NCBI RefSeq assembly: GCF_028550395.1
Contig: NZ_JAQQKW010000005.1
Span: 284,360 to 348,359 of the forward strand
DNA from: Asticcacaulis currens
Lineage (GTDB): Bacteria > Pseudomonadota > Alphaproteobacteria > Caulobacterales > Caulobacteraceae
DNA length: 64,000 nt
Reading direction: 5' to 3'
Made by a program: the position numbers and the translations under genes. Shown piece by piece: positions 1 through 9,703 of this stretch. The notes under the pieces were generated by a model. It ran no database searches, was not told the DNA's origin, and saw nothing but the letters and a program-made list of their open reading frames with translations. Position 1 is the stretch's first letter, and each line of letters opens with the position of its first letter.

Positions 1-1372
1 CGGCCTCTTTGAACGCATCGCCGCGCGCTTCGAAGTCGGTGAACTGGTCCTGAGAAGCGCAGGCCGGGGACAACAGCACCACCTCTTCCTTGCCGGACTT
101 TTCCGCCGCCGCAAAGGCCTGCGCCACGGCGGTGAACAAGAGGCGCGACTGGGTACAGGGGGCCGCCGTACCGATGGTCTTTTCAAACAGCTCCGCCGCC
201 TCACCGATCAGATAGGCGTGCTTCACGCGCGGGAAGAGGTCTTTCAGCTCCTCTATGCCGCCCGCCTTGGCGCGGCCACCGGCGATCCAGTAAAAGCCGT
301 CATAGCTTGACATAGCCTGACGCGCCGCATCTGCATTGGTGGCCTTTGAGTCGTTGATGAAGCGCACATTCTTGATGCGCCCGATCTCCTGCATCCGGTG
401 GTCGAGGCCGGGGAAGGACCGGATGCCCGCCACAATCGCTTCGACCGTCAGGCCCAGCGCCCGGCAGGCCGAATAGGCGGCGCAGGCGTTTTGCCAGTTG
501 TGGCGGCCCGTCAGGGTGCGGACGGTTTTGAGGTCGATGATCTGACGCGCGCGGTCGGTCGTGGCGTCGTAGATGACGCCGTTCAGCGCATAGACGCCGC
601 GCCCCAAGGTGCGCCGCGATGAAATGGGGATGAGATTGACCGAATGGTGCGCGGTCATTTCCGTCACCACGGCCTGCGACCACTCATCGTCCGTGCCGAC
701 CACCGCCGTCTGATGTGCCGTCTGGTTCAGGAAGATACGCTTCTTGGCCTTGATATAGCCGTCCATATCGCCATGCCGGTCGAGATGGTCAGGCGAGAAG
801 TTCATCAGCACCGCCACGTCCGGGCGAAAGGTTTGGGTCAGGTCGAGCTGATAGGAGGAGGTTTCGATGACGTAGACCGTCCCGGCGTGCATTTCCGGCA
901 GATCGAGCACGCCGATGCCGATATTGCCGCCGATATGGGCGTCGCGCCCGGCAGCCTTGAGGATATGGCCGATCAGGGCCGTCGTCGTCGATTTGCCGTT
1001 GGTGCCGGTGATGGCCACGGTCTTCGGGCGCTGCTTTTCCGGCAGGGTGTTAAGCGTGCGCGCAAACAGCTCGATATCGCCGATGACCGGCACATCGGCT
1101 TCCTGCGCCGCCTTTACGGTCCAGTGCGGCTCCGGATGGGTCAGGGGCACGCCCGGCGACAGCATCAGGGCGTCGATTTCCGACCAGTCGGCGACCTTGA
1201 GGTTTTCGATGGTGAAGCCTTCCTTCGAGGCGCTGAGCATCGACTGCGGCTTGTCGTCCCACAGAAGCGGCTCGGCCCCGCCGGCCTTCAGCGCGCGCGC
1301 CGCCGACAGGCCGGACCGCCCCAGACCGAAAATCGCTACGCGCTTGCCTTCAAAACCTTTGACGGGGATCAA
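1..1372 (-). CDS. murD: UDP-N-acetylmuramoyl-L-alanine--D-glutamate ligase (partial, 3' end outside window)
   Basis: MurD adds D-glutamate to UDP-MurNAc-L-Ala in the cytoplasm during peptidoglycan precursor synthesis. About 457 codons are visible before the window edge, close to the family's usual full length, so only a short C-terminal piece is missing. The N-terminus reads MIPVKGFEGKRVAIFGLGRS, a nucleotide-fold start, and the Mur-ligase P-loop TGTNGKS lies near residues 122-128. No ATG is available; the TTG at 1372 gives the usual family start, and the upstream in-frame sequence lies in a hairpin repeat. It follows mraY with a gap of about 220 bases that holds repeats, so it may have its own transcript end or processing site. 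Identity is very likely; the start codon is an inference. Confidence 0.93.
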   Translation of the reverse strand, partial: MIPVKGFEGKRVAIFGLGRSGLSAARALKAGGAEPLLWDDKPQSMLSASKEGFTIENLKVADWSEIDALMLSPGVPLTHPEPHWTVKAAQEADVPVIGDIELFARTLNTLPEKQRPKTVAITGTNGKSTTTALIGHILKAAGRDAHIGGNIGIGVLDLPEMHAGTVYVIETSSYQLDLTQTFRPDVAVLMNFSPDHLDRHGDMDGYIKAKKRIFLNQTAHQTAVVGTDDEWSQAVVTEMTAHHSVNLIPISSRRTLGRGVYALNGVIYDATTDRARQIIDLKTVRTLTGRHNWQNACAAYSACRALGLTVEAIVAGIRSFPGLDHRMQEIGRIKNVRFINDSKATNADAARQAMSSYDGFYWIAGGRAKAGGIEELKDLFPRVKHAYLIGEAAELFEKTIGTAAPCTQSRLLFTAVAQAFAAAEKSGKEEVVLLSPACASQDQFTDFEARGDAFKEA

Positions 1373-1384
1373 ACCGATGTCTCC

Positions 1385-1426
1385 ATACCGATACCAACGG
1401 CCGAAGATGCTGACTGCATCTGGCCG
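1385..1426. repeat. Solo copy of hairpin A of the composite three-hairpin element
   Basis: The sequence GGCCGAAGATGC, a 5-base loop, then GCATCTGGCC forms a stem. It closely matches the first hairpin of the two composite elements at 28101-28226 and 36168-36294. It lies just upstream of the murD start. No trace of hairpins B or C is seen next to it. Confidence 0.6.
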
Positions 1427-1433
1427 GTATGAC

Positions 1434-1583
1434 TCAGAACCACCCCACCACCGCATCTCATTTGCTTCGCAAACTCGTGCGGTCCCCCTCCCCGCCAGCG
1501 GGGAGGTGTAAGGGGTCTACCGTGTACCTCCCCGGTTTACCGGGGAGGGGGACCATTGGCGGAGCCAATGGGGGTGGGGTGGC
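1434..1583. repeat. Palindromic CCTCCCC/GGGGAGG intergenic repeat cluster (copy 1)
   Basis: This gap between murD and mraY holds inverted repeats built on CCTCCCC...GGGGAGG, with satellite motifs such as CCACCACCGCATCTC and GTGCGGTCCCCCTCCCC. The same modules recur at about 4.1, 16.4, 19.7, 21.9, 29.7, 43.4 and 47.3 kb, always between genes. This is a REP-like dispersed family. No open frame here is credible. Confidence 0.75.
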
Positions 1584-1590
1584 TACACTT

Positions 1591-2700
1591 TTATCTCAGC
1601 TTCAACGTGGCCAGACCGACCATGGCCAAAATCCCGGCGACGATCCAGAAGCGGATGACGACCGTCGATTCCGCCCAGCCCTTCTTTTCGAAATGGTGGT
1701 GGATCGGCGCCATCAGGAAGACCCGCTTGCCGGTCAGCTTGAAATAGCCGATCTGGATCATGACCGACAGGGCTTCGACCACGAACAGGCCGCCGACAAT
1801 GGCCAGCACGATCTCGTGCTTGACGGCCACGGCGGTCATGCCGAGCCCGCCCCCCAGGGCCAGCGAACCCGTGTCGCCCATGAAGATCTTGGCCGGCGGG
1901 GCATTGTACCACAAAAAGCCCATGCCCCCGCCGATGACCGAGGCCAGAAACACCGCCACCTCACCCGATCCGGGCACAAAGTGGACGTTAAGATAGTTGG
2001 CGAAGACATAGTTGCCGACGGCGTAGGAGATGATGCCAAACGTCCCCGCCGCGATCATCACCGGCACGATGGCCAGCCCGTCCAGCCCGTCGGTCAGGTT
2101 GACGGCGTTCGACGCGCCCACAATGACCACGGCGGCAAAGACGATGTAGAAATAGCCGAGATTGAACAGCACATTCTTGAAGATAGGCACGGCCAGAGAG
2201 GTCGAAAGCCCCGATGAGGTCGGCGACTGCGGCCCGTAAAAGACCAAAAGCGCGGCCGCTATACCGGCCACGATGAACTGCGCAATCAGCTTTTGCGACC
2301 CCGACAGACCGGCCGAGGACTGCTTGGTCACCTTGGCATAGTCGTCGATAAAGCCCAGAAAACCGTAAATCATGGTGACGCCCAGCACCACCCACACGGT
2401 CAGGCTGCGCAGGTCCGCCCACAGAAGCGTCGCCACCAGAATACCGGCCAGAATCATCAGCCCGCCCATGGTCGGCGTGCCCTTCTTGGTCAGCAGGTGC
2501 GATTGCGGGCCATCTTCGCGGATCGGCTGCCCCTTGCCCTGTCTGGCGCGCATCCAGCGGATAAACCGCGAGCCGAGACCCACCGCCACCAGATAGGAGG
2601 TGATGATGGCCAGGCCGACGCGCACGGTCTGATATTTCAGGAGGTTGAGCAGCGGCCAGTGATCCAGCGCCGCGAAATGCTCATACAGAAAATAAAACAT
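1591..2700 (-). CDS. mraY: Phospho-N-acetylmuramoyl-pentapeptide-transferase
   Basis: MraY transfers phospho-MurNAc-pentapeptide to undecaprenyl phosphate at the inner membrane, forming lipid I. The 369-residue protein is polytopic and carries the family hallmarks: an early GGLMIL segment, [21 protein letters not shown], the [11 protein letters not shown] loop and the HHHFE motif near the C-terminus. Length is normal. It lies 9 bases downstream of murF and upstream of murD, the standard dcw order, so it is almost certainly cotranscribed with murF. Confidence 0.97.
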   Translation of the reverse strand: MFYFLYEHFAALDHWPLLNLLKYQTVRVGLAIITSYLVAVGLGSRFIRWMRARQGKGQPIREDGPQSHLLTKKGTPTMGGLMILAGILVATLLWADLRSLTVWVVLGVTMIYGFLGFIDDYAKVTKQSSAGLSGSQKLIAQFIVAGIAAALLVFYGPQSPTSSGLSTSLAVPIFKNVLFNLGYFYIVFAAVVIVGASNAVNLTDGLDGLAIVPVMIAAGTFGIISYAVGNYVFANYLNVHFVPGSGEVAVFLASVIGGGMGFLWYNAPPAKIFMGDTGSLALGGGLGMTAVAVKHEIVLAIVGGLFVVEALSVMIQIGYFKLTGKRVFLMAPIHHHFEKKGWAESTVVIRFWIVAGILAMVGLATLKLR

Positions 2701-2709
2701 AGAGTGTCC

Positions 2710-4098
2710 CTAAATCAGAAGGCTCTTGGCAATCAGGCCCGCCTTCGATCCGTTGGAGCCCTTTATCATAACAATGTCGTTCGCGCGCAAGGCCGATTTC
2801 AGCGGTTCCAGCAGTTCCGCCGCCGTGGCCGCATAAGCCCCGCGCTGCGCCTCCGGCAAGACGTCCCACAGGGCACGCATCAGCGGTCCGGCGATGAACA
2901 CCTGATCAACACCCGCCGCCGCCAGCGCCGGGGCCAGACCCGCGTGCCGCTCGGCCTCATCGGGGCCCAGTTCCAGCATGTCGGTCATTACCGCGATGCG
3001 CCGCCCGCCCGCCGCCAGCGGACGCGCTGACAAGGCGTTGAGCGTCGCCACCATGGAGATCGGGTTGGCGTTGTAGCTTTCGTCGATGAGCGTCACCTGA
3101 CCGCCAGTGACGGCAATCTTGTGCTCGGCCCCGCGCCCGTCCAGCGCCTCAAAGGCCGACAGGGCGGCGAGCGTCGTCGCCGTCTCGACCCTCAGTGCTT
3201 CGCACATCAGCAGCACCGACAGGGCGTTGAGCGCCTGATGCCTGCCCGTATGGGCCAGCGTAAAGGCGATATCGCGCCCGTGCAAAGTGGCGGTGACCTG
3301 AGCGCGGCCATCGACCACCTCATGGCTGATCAGGCGTGCGTCGCAGCCTTCGGCCTCGCCGAAGCGCTGCACCCTGGCGCCCATTTCGCTCGCCCGTTCG
3401 TTCAATTCGGCAAACCAGTGGTTGTCGGCGTTGAGAATGGCCAGACCGCCGTATTTGAGGCCGTCGAAAATCTCGGCCTTGGCCTTCATCACCCCTTCTT
3501 CGCCATCGGGGAAGTTCTCGGTGTGCACGGCGCCGACCGTCGTGATGATCACCGCATCGGGTTCGACCAGCTCGGACAGGGGCGTGATCTCATTGGCGTG
3601 GTTCATACCGATTTCGAACACGGCGCGTTCCGTATCGGCGGGCATACGCGCCAGAGTCAGCGGCACGCCGATATGGTTGTTGAAGCTCTTGACCGCCGAA
3701 TGGGCGCGTCCGGCGCGGCTCAGGGCCGCCATGACCATCTGCGTCACCGAGGTCTTGCCGACGCTGCCGGTCACCGCCCCTCTCAGGGCCGGGGCGCGGT
3801 CGCGGGCATAGGCCCCCAGCTTTTCCAGCGCCTTAAGCACGTCCGGCACCATCAGGCACGGGCCGCCTTCGACCGGCTTGCGCGTGATCGCACACACCGC
3901 CCCCTGCGCGAAGGCCTGCGCCACGAAGTCGTGCCCGTCACGCACGCCGGACAAGGCCAGAAAGATATCGCCCGGTTGCACCTGACGGCTGTCAAAGGTG
4001 ATGCCGGTGGCGCGAATGGCGCTGGCGTCGCCGCTCAGGCCCGCAAAGGTGCCGCCTGTGGCCTTGAGCAGTTCGGTTCCGGTCCAGAGAGGTGTCAT
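2710..4098 (-). CDS. murF: UDP-N-acetylmuramoyl-tripeptide--D-alanyl-D-alanine ligase
   Basis: MurF adds D-Ala-D-Ala to the UDP-MurNAc-tripeptide, completing the pentapeptide. The 462-residue protein has the Mur-ligase three-domain layout: an N-terminal substrate domain with FDSRQVQPGDIFLAL, the P-loop TGSVGKTS near residue 112, the central NNHIGVPLTL and EIGMNHANEI stretches, and the C-terminal DESYNANP motif. A small palindromic repeat separates it from murE; mraY follows after 9 bases. Confidence 0.96.
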   Translation of the reverse strand: MTPLWTGTELLKATGGTFAGLSGDASAIRATGITFDSRQVQPGDIFLALSGVRDGHDFVAQAFAQGAVCAITRKPVEGGPCLMVPDVLKALEKLGAYARDRAPALRGAVTGSVGKTSVTQMVMAALSRAGRAHSAVKSFNNHIGVPLTLARMPADTERAVFEIGMNHANEITPLSELVEPDAVIITTVGAVHTENFPDGEEGVMKAKAEIFDGLKYGGLAILNADNHWFAELNERASEMGARVQRFGEAEGCDARLISHEVVDGRAQVTATLHGRDIAFTLAHTGRHQALNALSVLLMCEALRVETATTLAALSAFEALDGRGAEHKIAVTGGQVTLIDESYNANPISMVATLNALSARPLAAGGRRIAVMTDMLELGPDEAERHAGLAPALAAAGVDQVFIAGPLMRALWDVLPEAQRGAYAATAAELLEPLKSALRANDIVMIKGSNGSKAGLIAKSLLI

Positions 4099-4099
4099 C

Positions 4100-4133
4100 T
4101 TTACTCCTCCCCCTCCCTTGAGGGAGAGGGGGT
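4100..4133. repeat. Palindromic CCTCCC/GGGAG intergenic repeat (short copy 2)
   Basis: A short inverted repeat, CTCCCCCTCCCTT / GAGGGAGAGGGGG, fills most of the murE-murF gap. It is a minimal member of the CCTCCCC family found elsewhere in the window and sits inside what should be one operon. Confidence 0.6.
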
Positions 4134-5597
4134 TTATGCGTTCAAGGCTTCGAGCACTACACCGGCGTCGTCGAAAGGCAAGACCTTTCCGGCGACGATC
4201 TGTCCCTGTTCGTGGCCCTTGCCCGCCACAACCAGCACATCGCCGGTTTTCAGGCTGGCCACGGCTTCGAAAATGGCCTGACGGCGGTCGCCGATCTCAA
4301 GCACGTTAGACGACTGCGTTCCGGCGAGACCGGCCATGATCTCGGCGCGGATGGACGCCGGTTCTTCGGAGCGCGGATTGTCGTCGGTGACAATCACGCG
4401 GTCGGCCAGCCGCTCGGCAATGGCCCCCATCTGCGGCCGCTTGCCGCGATCGCGGTCGCCGCCACAGCCGAAGACACAGACCAGACGCCCCTGCGTGTGC
4501 GGGCGCAGCGCCTTCAATACCGTCTCAAGCCCGTCCGGCGTATGGGCGTAATCGACATAGATTTCGGCGCCATTGCCGGTCGAACCGACGCGCTCCAGCC
4601 GCCCGCGCGCCCCGGTCAGGTGCGACAGCGCCTCCAGCACCGGCTCGACCTTCTGACCGGCGGCCAGACACAGGCCCGCCGCCACCAGCGCGTTCGACGC
4701 CTGAAACAGGCCGGCCAGTTTCAGCTTGACCTCAAACTTGCGGCCCTGATGCTCAAGGTAGAGGATCTGCCCGTCCACCGTCAGATCGCGGTGGGTCAGG
4801 GTCAGGTGCTGCCCGCGCTCGCCGACGCTGAGCAGCGAAGCCCCGGCGGTGATGGCCGAGGCGGCAAAGGCATTATAGGCGTCGGAATCGGCATTGAGCA
4901 CCGCCGTGCGGCCGCGCGGCAGGAGTTGCTCGAACAAACGCAGCTTGGCGGCGCGATAGGCCTCCATGGTGGCGTGATAATCGAGATGGTCCTGCGTCAG
5001 GTTGGTGAAGCCCGCCGCCGTCAGGGTGACGCCATCGAGGCGACGCTGATCAATGCCGTGCGAGGAGGCTTCGAGCGCCAGATGCGTCACGCCGTCGCGC
5101 GCCAGTGCGGCCAGATGCTCGGCAATGTCGGCGGCGTCGGGCGTGGTCAGGCCTGGCGGTGTGATGGCGTGCTCTGCCGCGCCGTTCTGGGTGACGATGC
5201 CCAGCGTTCCGACGCTGGCCGAATGGTAGCCCATATGGGCGAACATCTGACGGCAGAAGGTGGCGACGGATGTCTTGCCATTGGTGCCGGTGACGGCGAT
5301 GCAGGTTTTGGGCTGCGCACCATAAAAGGCCTTGGCCGCCAGGGCATAGGCGCGGCGCACATCGTAAGCCGTCAGGATATTGGACGCGGTCGCGGGCGTA
5401 TCTTCGGGGGCCAGAACGGCGGCCGCCCCCTGCGACAGGGCCTGAGGGATAAATTCCCGACCGTCGCGCGCCGAACCCGGCAGGGCGCAGAACAGCGTCC
5501 CCGGTCCGACCTTGCGGCTGTCGGCGGTCACGCCGGTCACGACCGGATCCACGTCCAGATCGCGCCTCAATATGTCCGACAGGCGTAGCCCGCTCAT
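4134..5597 (-). CDS. murE: UDP-N-acetylmuramoyl-L-alanyl-D-glutamate--2,6-diaminopimelate ligase
   Basis: MurE adds the third residue of the peptidoglycan stem peptide. The 487-residue protein has the N-terminal VTADSRKVGPGTLF stretch, the P-loop TGTNGKTS, the LEASSHGIDQRRL segment and the C-terminal DDNPRSEEP. The DNPR signature is typical of meso-diaminopimelate-specific enzymes, as expected for a Gram-negative cell. It lies between ftsI and murF in the dcw order. A repeat of the CCGAAAAG family sits in the gap to ftsI. Confidence 0.97.
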   Translation of the reverse strand: MSGLRLSDILRRDLDVDPVVTGVTADSRKVGPGTLFCALPGSARDGREFIPQALSQGAAAVLAPEDTPATASNILTAYDVRRAYALAAKAFYGAQPKTCIAVTGTNGKTSVATFCRQMFAHMGYHSASVGTLGIVTQNGAAEHAITPPGLTTPDAADIAEHLAALARDGVTHLALEASSHGIDQRRLDGVTLTAAGFTNLTQDHLDYHATMEAYRAAKLRLFEQLLPRGRTAVLNADSDAYNAFAASAITAGASLLSVGERGQHLTLTHRDLTVDGQILYLEHQGRKFEVKLKLAGLFQASNALVAAGLCLAAGQKVEPVLEALSHLTGARGRLERVGSTGNGAEIYVDYAHTPDGLETVLKALRPHTQGRLVCVFGCGGDRDRGKRPQMGAIAERLADRVIVTDDNPRSEEPASIRAEIMAGLAGTQSSNVLEIGDRRQAIFEAVASLKTGDVLVVAGKGHEQGQIVAGKVLPFDDAGVVLEALNA

Positions 5598-5634
5598 GGT
5601 TTCATTCCCTTGTTCATACGCGCACCATCCGAAG

Positions 5635-5678
5635 CGCCATCCGTAAAAGTGGGCACCACTTTTCGGAAAAATGGCGCG
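5635..5678. repeat. Palindromic repeat of the AAAAGTG/CACTTTT family (copy 1)
   Basis: Nested inverted repeat between ftsI and murE: outer arms GCGCCAT and ATGGCGC enclose inner arms AAAAGTGG and CCACTTTT followed by CGG. Related palindromes lie at 36460-36509, 51641-51683 and 54254-54278. This type is widespread between genes in alphaproteobacteria. Confidence 0.6.
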
Positions 5679-5684
5679 ACCCCT

Positions 5685-7484
5685 TTAATGACCGGCGGCA
5701 GCGGGCATAGCCGCTTCTGCTCCCGCGGCACCGCCCGTCTGCTCTTCCTTCATCACCTGAGACTTAACCCACTCCGAGTCGGCGAACTTGTCATCCTTGC
5801 GCGCCACATTGAGGAAGGGGGCGATGCGGTCGATGACGCGCCCCGCCACCGGGGCGGCCACAAAGCCGCCGGTGCGCAGACCGAACGTGTCCTTATTGCC
5901 CGTCGGCTCATCGACCATGATCATCACCATGTAGCGGTCATCCTCGACATTGCCGTCGGTGGGGAAGACGGCGACGAAAGAGGACAGGATCTTGGTGCGG
6001 TCATAGCGCCCGCCGACGACCTTTTCTGCCGAGCCGGTCTTACCGCCGACGCGCAGGCCCGGCACATTGGCGCGCCCGCCCGTGCCTTTGAGGACGTTGA
6101 CGCGCATCAGGTCCAGCATCTGACGCGAGGTGTTGGCCGAGAAGACGCGCTCGCCTTTCAGCGGCTGCGACGGATCGTATTTGCGGAGAGTCAGGGGCCG
6201 TAGATAGCCGCCGTTCATAGTCGCCGCGGCGGCCTGCGCGTAGGAGAGCGGCGAAATCGACATGCCGTGCCCGAAGGAGGACGAGGCCAGCGAATCCTTC
6301 GACCACTTTTTGGGCAGAAGCGGCGACGCGGTTTCGGCCAGCTCGATATCGGCGGCGCGGAACAGGCCCAGCGAATTGTAGAACTTCGTCATGGTGTCGA
6401 TGCCGACGCTTTCGGCCATCAGGGTGGTCCCGATGTTCGACGAGACGAGGAAGACGTCTTCCAGCGTCATGATGCGGTTTTCGGCGTGGTAGTCCGAAAT
6501 CTTGCGCTTACCCAACTGATAGGGGGTGCGCGCGTCATAGGTGGTGTTGAGCGAAGCCGTCCCCGACTCCAGACCGATAGCGACCGACAGCACCTTGAAC
6601 ACCGAGCCCACCTCGAACACCGAATTGGTGACGCGGTTCAGCTTGTTATTGTCGGCATAGCGCCCGGCCTGATTGGGGTCAAATTCCGGCCAGCTCGACA
6701 TGGCGATGACTTCACCCGTGCGCACATTGGTCACCAGACCGATGGCCCCCTTGGCGCTCTGAGCCATGGCGACGTTACGCACCTCGTTTTCCAGCGCGCC
6801 CTGTACGCGCAGATCCATGGCCAGCGGGAAGGGCGTGTTGGAACGGGCAATCTGATCCTGAAAGGCGCGCTCGGCCCCGGCCAGACCCTTACCGGCCTTT
6901 TCCGTCATGCCGATATAGAAGGCCCCGGCCGTGCCCAGCGGATAGCCACGCATACGACGCGGCTCAAAACCGACACCGGGCAGGCCATAGCTGAGGATGC
7001 GCGCCTTGTCCGACGCCGTCAGCCACGGCATGACCGTCATGCGCTTGTTTCCCGACAGGGCCGAATCGAGCTGATCGCGCGGAATCTGCGGCAGAAGCTG
7101 GATCAGGGCACGCTTCACCAGCGGACGGTCAGCGGCCATAATATCCGCCGGCTCAAGGAACAGATCGTAATTGAAAATGTCGGTGGCCAGAAGCGCGCCA
7201 TTGCGATCGACAATATCGGCGCGCGCATCGGCAGGCAGGCTGTAGTCCACGCCGCCATGACCGCCCGACAGGGCCGCCTTCACCGCGAAACCGGACACGA
7301 TCAGATAGATGACCCCAATGGCCACCAGAATGAAGAAAATACGCATCCGCGCGCTGGCCAGCCGGTCAGAGGCGACGGCATTGGCGCGCTCAAAGGCGTG
7401 CTCGACTTTCCACATTCGATCGGCCACCCACTGAAAACCAGAGGCGGTCGAGTCAATAAACGACAGGCGGTGTCCGTATCTCAT
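5685..7484 (-). CDS. ftsI: Septal peptidoglycan transpeptidase (penicillin-binding protein 3)
   Basis: FtsI is the division-specific transpeptidase that cross-links septal peptidoglycan in the periplasm. The 599-residue protein has a cytoplasmic N-terminal tail, one membrane anchor at about residues 46-68, a dimerisation domain, and the penicillin-binding transpeptidase domain. The active-site motifs are visible: SVFK with the nucleophile at S294, SSN at 348-350 and KTG at 482-484. The tail after residue 560 ends in an alanine-rich stretch. Its start overlaps the ftsL-like gene by 4 bases (ATGA), indicating translational coupling. Confidence 0.96.
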   Translation of the reverse strand: MRYGHRLSFIDSTASGFQWVADRMWKVEHAFERANAVASDRLASARMRIFFILVAIGVIYLIVSGFAVKAALSGGHGGVDYSLPADARADIVDRNGALLATDIFNYDLFLEPADIMAADRPLVKRALIQLLPQIPRDQLDSALSGNKRMTVMPWLTASDKARILSYGLPGVGFEPRRMRGYPLGTAGAFYIGMTEKAGKGLAGAERAFQDQIARSNTPFPLAMDLRVQGALENEVRNVAMAQSAKGAIGLVTNVRTGEVIAMSSWPEFDPNQAGRYADNNKLNRVTNSVFEVGSVFKVLSVAIGLESGTASLNTTYDARTPYQLGKRKISDYHAENRIMTLEDVFLVSSNIGTTLMAESVGIDTMTKFYNSLGLFRAADIELAETASPLLPKKWSKDSLASSSFGHGMSISPLSYAQAAAATMNGGYLRPLTLRKYDPSQPLKGERVFSANTSRQMLDLMRVNVLKGTGGRANVPGLRVGGKTGSAEKVVGGRYDRTKILSSFVAVFPTDGNVEDDRYMVMIMVDEPTGNKDTFGLRTGGFVAAPVAGRVIDRIAPFLNVARKDDKFADSEWVKSQVMKEEQTGGAAGAEAAMPAAAGH

Positions 7485-7939
7485 CGCGTGCCCTCCCCGG
7501 TCGCGGGGGTCGCAGGTACCGGCGCGGCGATGGGCGCACTTTCCTCTTCGGTCATGACCGAAGGTTTGGCGGTGACCGCCGTCACCGGCGGGGCGGCGTG
7601 GATTTCAGGGCGCGCCACCGAGCGGGAAATTTCCACCAGATTGTCGAGCCCGGCCTCGCGCTTGGGCGACAGGGGCTGCATCCCCAGATACTGACGCGCC
7701 AGCGCCTCGATACGCGCCGGCTGCTCCAGATTGGCCACCTTGACCTTAAGCTGCTTGATGGTCGCCTGCTCCTCGGCGATCTGGGCATTGAGCGCATTGA
7801 GGCGGGCGACCTCCTGCCCTTCCTTGACCTTGGACAGGCAGACCCAGAAGATCATGATCAGGGCCAGCAGAAGCCCTATGGCTTCGATCAGGCGGACACC
7901 GCGAATACGGCGGTCGAACAGACGCATCAGGGCTTTCAT
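7481..7939 (-). CDS. ftsL: FtsL-like cell division protein
   Basis: The 152-residue protein has a short cytoplasmic N-terminus, one membrane segment at about residues 16-36 and a heptad-rich helix ([20 protein letters not shown]) that should form a periplasmic coiled coil. This is the FtsL architecture, which pairs with FtsB to activate septal wall synthesis. Sequence is poorly conserved in FtsL proteins, so the call rests on position between rsmH and ftsI and on topology. It overlaps both neighbours by 4 bases. The C-terminal half, rich in Ala and Pro, is longer than in enteric FtsL. Confidence 0.85.
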   Translation of the reverse strand: MKALMRLFDRRIRGVRLIEAIGLLLALIMIFWVCLSKVKEGQEVARLNALNAQIAEEQATIKQLKVKVANLEQPARIEALARQYLGMQPLSPKREAGLDNLVEISRSVARPEIHAAPPVTAVTAKPSVMTEEESAPIAAPVPATPATGEGTR

Positions 7940-8931
7940 CTGACGGCTCTCCGGGAAGGGGACGCGTTACGGGTTTGGGCAAAGGGCGGGTGGCCGGTGC
8001 GGCGCGCGGCGCGCAGCTTGGCCGAACGCGCGCGCGGATTGACGCTCAGCTCGGCCTCTGACGGCGCAATCGCCTTGGTCGAATCGAGGCGATAGGTCGG
8101 CGCCGGGCCGGTCTGCACCTGCGGTGCGTGGCGCGAACCCGACGGCGTGCGCCCGGCGCGCTCGGCCAGGAAGGACTTGACCATGCGGTCTTCGAGCGAG
8201 TGGAAGGTGACGACGGCCAGTACGCCTTCGGGCTTGAGCAGGCGCTCGGACACTTCCAGCGCGCTTTCCAGCTCGCCCAGCTCGTCATTGACGGCGATGC
8301 GCAGGGCCTGAAACGTCTTGGTCGCCGGATGCACCTTGTCGCCGCGACGCCCACCCACGGCCTTTTCGACCACGGCCGCCAGATCGAGCGTGCGCGCAAA
8401 CGGAGCTTCCTTGCGGCGCTTGACGATGGCAGCGGCGATCGCGCGCGATCTGTGCTCCTCACCATAAAGCCAGATAATATGGGCGATGTCGGCTTCGGCC
8501 CACTCATTGACAATATCCGCCGCGCTCAGACCCTCAACGGCCATGCGCATATCCAGCGGTCCGTCGCGCATGAAGGAGAAGCCGCGATCGGCCTCATCGA
8601 GCTGCATGGAGGAGACACCGATATCGAGCACAATGGCATCGACCTGATCGACGCCCAGCTCGGCCAACCCTTCGGCCATTTCCGAAAAGGGGCGATTGAC
8701 GAAGCAGAAGCGGTCGCCAAAGTCGCCGCGCACAGATTCGACAAACGGCTGAACGCGCGCGTCGCGGTCAAAGGCGATGACCTCCGCCCCACGCGACAGG
8801 AAGGCGCGCGTATAGCCGCCGGCTCCGAAGGTGCCATCGACCACCACGCGGCCCGACTCAGGCGCGACGGCGGCGATCACCTCATTCAGCAGGACGGAGA
8901 TGTGCGGCGCTTCGTTCCCGGAAACACTCAT
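7936..8931 (-). CDS. rsmH: 16S rRNA (cytosine(1402)-N(4))-methyltransferase
   Basis: RsmH (MraW) methylates N4 of C1402 in 16S rRNA using S-adenosylmethionine. The 331-residue protein begins with HISVLLNEV and the SAM-binding stretch [15 protein letters not shown]. It contains the conserved [19 protein letters not shown] and the later [13 protein letters not shown] and [10 protein letters not shown] segments. It overlaps mraZ by 4 bases upstream and the ftsL-like gene by 4 bases downstream, which is the standard cluster layout. Confidence 0.97.
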   Translation of the reverse strand: MSVSGNEAPHISVLLNEVIAAVAPESGRVVVDGTFGAGGYTRAFLSRGAEVIAFDRDARVQPFVESVRGDFGDRFCFVNRPFSEMAEGLAELGVDQVDAIVLDIGVSSMQLDEADRGFSFMRDGPLDMRMAVEGLSAADIVNEWAEADIAHIIWLYGEEHRSRAIAAAIVKRRKEAPFARTLDLAAVVEKAVGGRRGDKVHPATKTFQALRIAVNDELGELESALEVSERLLKPEGVLAVVTFHSLEDRMVKSFLAERAGRTPSGSRHAPQVQTGPAPTYRLDSTKAIAPSEAELSVNPRARSAKLRAARRTGHPPFAQTRNASPSRRAVR

Positions 8932-9380
8932 AGGCCCAGCTCCGTCAGCACGCCGGACAGCTCAGCCTCCTGCGTCGCCAGATGCGCGGCATAGGCGTCG
9001 GGGTTCCATATCTGAAAGCGGTCATAGAGACCGACCAGCAGCACGGCGTCTTTCAGCCCGAACTGCTCGCACAGGGCGTCCGGCAGGGTCATGCGCCCCG
9101 CCGTGTCGAAATTGAGCTTCGCCATATCGCCGAAGATGCGCGCTTCAAGGATGCGGCGCGGCGCCGAGCCGAAGGGCTGCGCATCGACGATCTTCTTGTA
9201 ATGGCTGAAAAATTGCGCCCCGCCACATTCGACGCAGCCGAGCGATTTGAGGGCAAAGGCATAGAGGCCGTCAAAGCCGTCCATGCCGTCAAAGGGCACC
9301 AGCGCAGCCGCACGGAAGTCCTGCGGGACCAGCAGTCTCCGCTTCGCATCCAGTTGCTTCTCGTGCGTGGAGAGAAACAC
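8928..9380 (-). CDS. mraZ: Transcriptional regulator MraZ
   Basis: MraZ is a DNA-binding protein with two SpoVT-AbrB-like halves that binds repeats upstream of its own operon. The 150-residue protein shows both half-site motifs, [10 protein letters not shown] near residues 10-19 and [10 protein letters not shown] near residues 91-100, matching the DxxxR pattern. It is the first gene of the dcw cluster here. Candidate binding boxes lie about 100 bases upstream at 9480-9494, so autoregulation is likely. Confidence 0.95.
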   Translation of the reverse strand: MFLSTHEKQLDAKRRLLVPQDFRAAALVPFDGMDGFDGLYAFALKSLGCVECGGAQFFSHYKKIVDAQPFGSAPRRILEARIFGDMAKLNFDTAGRMTLPDALCEQFGLKDAVLLVGLYDRFQIWNPDAYAAHLATQEAELSGVLTELGL

Positions 9381-9479
9381 CCCTGCGCGTCCGGGCCAAT
9401 GCCCGCTCCCTCATTCGGTATGATCCATGCCCAAAGCCAGACGAAAGCCCTGCTTCGCCGACCCGAATTAGGGTTAACA

Positions 9480-9494
9480 TGGGATGAAGTGGGA
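9480..9494. promoter_or_regulatory. Candidate MraZ-binding repeats
   Basis: TGGGA TGAAG TGGGA: two TGGGN units separated by five bases, giving a ten-base period, about 100 bases upstream of mraZ. This matches the repeat pattern known for MraZ operators in enterics. A third unit would fall at TGACT and is degenerate. The repeats read on the strand opposite to mraZ, which lowers confidence. Confidence 0.45.
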
Positions 9495-9667
9495 CGCAAT
9501 GACTCTGACTGACACTTTATGCCTTTCGACTCAGAATTTATCGAACAGCGACAAGGGGATAGAACGGAAGGAGAACCTGTTAACACTTTTGCAAACAAGC
9601 TGAATAAAGGGTTGCCAAAGCCTTTACAAATCCTGAACTCAAGCCATTCACAAAGATTAACAGCGCC

Positions 9668-9703
9668 TGTGCATAAGCCTGTGCGCAGCCTTGCTTATCC
9701 ACA
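9668..9703. promoter_or_regulatory. Pair of inverted DnaA boxes upstream of the dcw cluster
   Basis: TGTGCATAA at 9668-9676 is the reverse complement of TTATGCACA, and TTATCCACA at 9695-9703 is a perfect consensus DnaA box. They face each other 18 bases apart in the leader shared by mraZ and the plus-strand gene. They could couple division-gene transcription to DnaA level; this is inference. Confidence 0.5.

Noticed and set aside
9668..9703. Replication origin suggested by two DnaA boxes
   Set aside because: Only two boxes are present, with no AT-rich unwinding region of the expected kind, and no parABS, hemE or dnaA genes are nearby.
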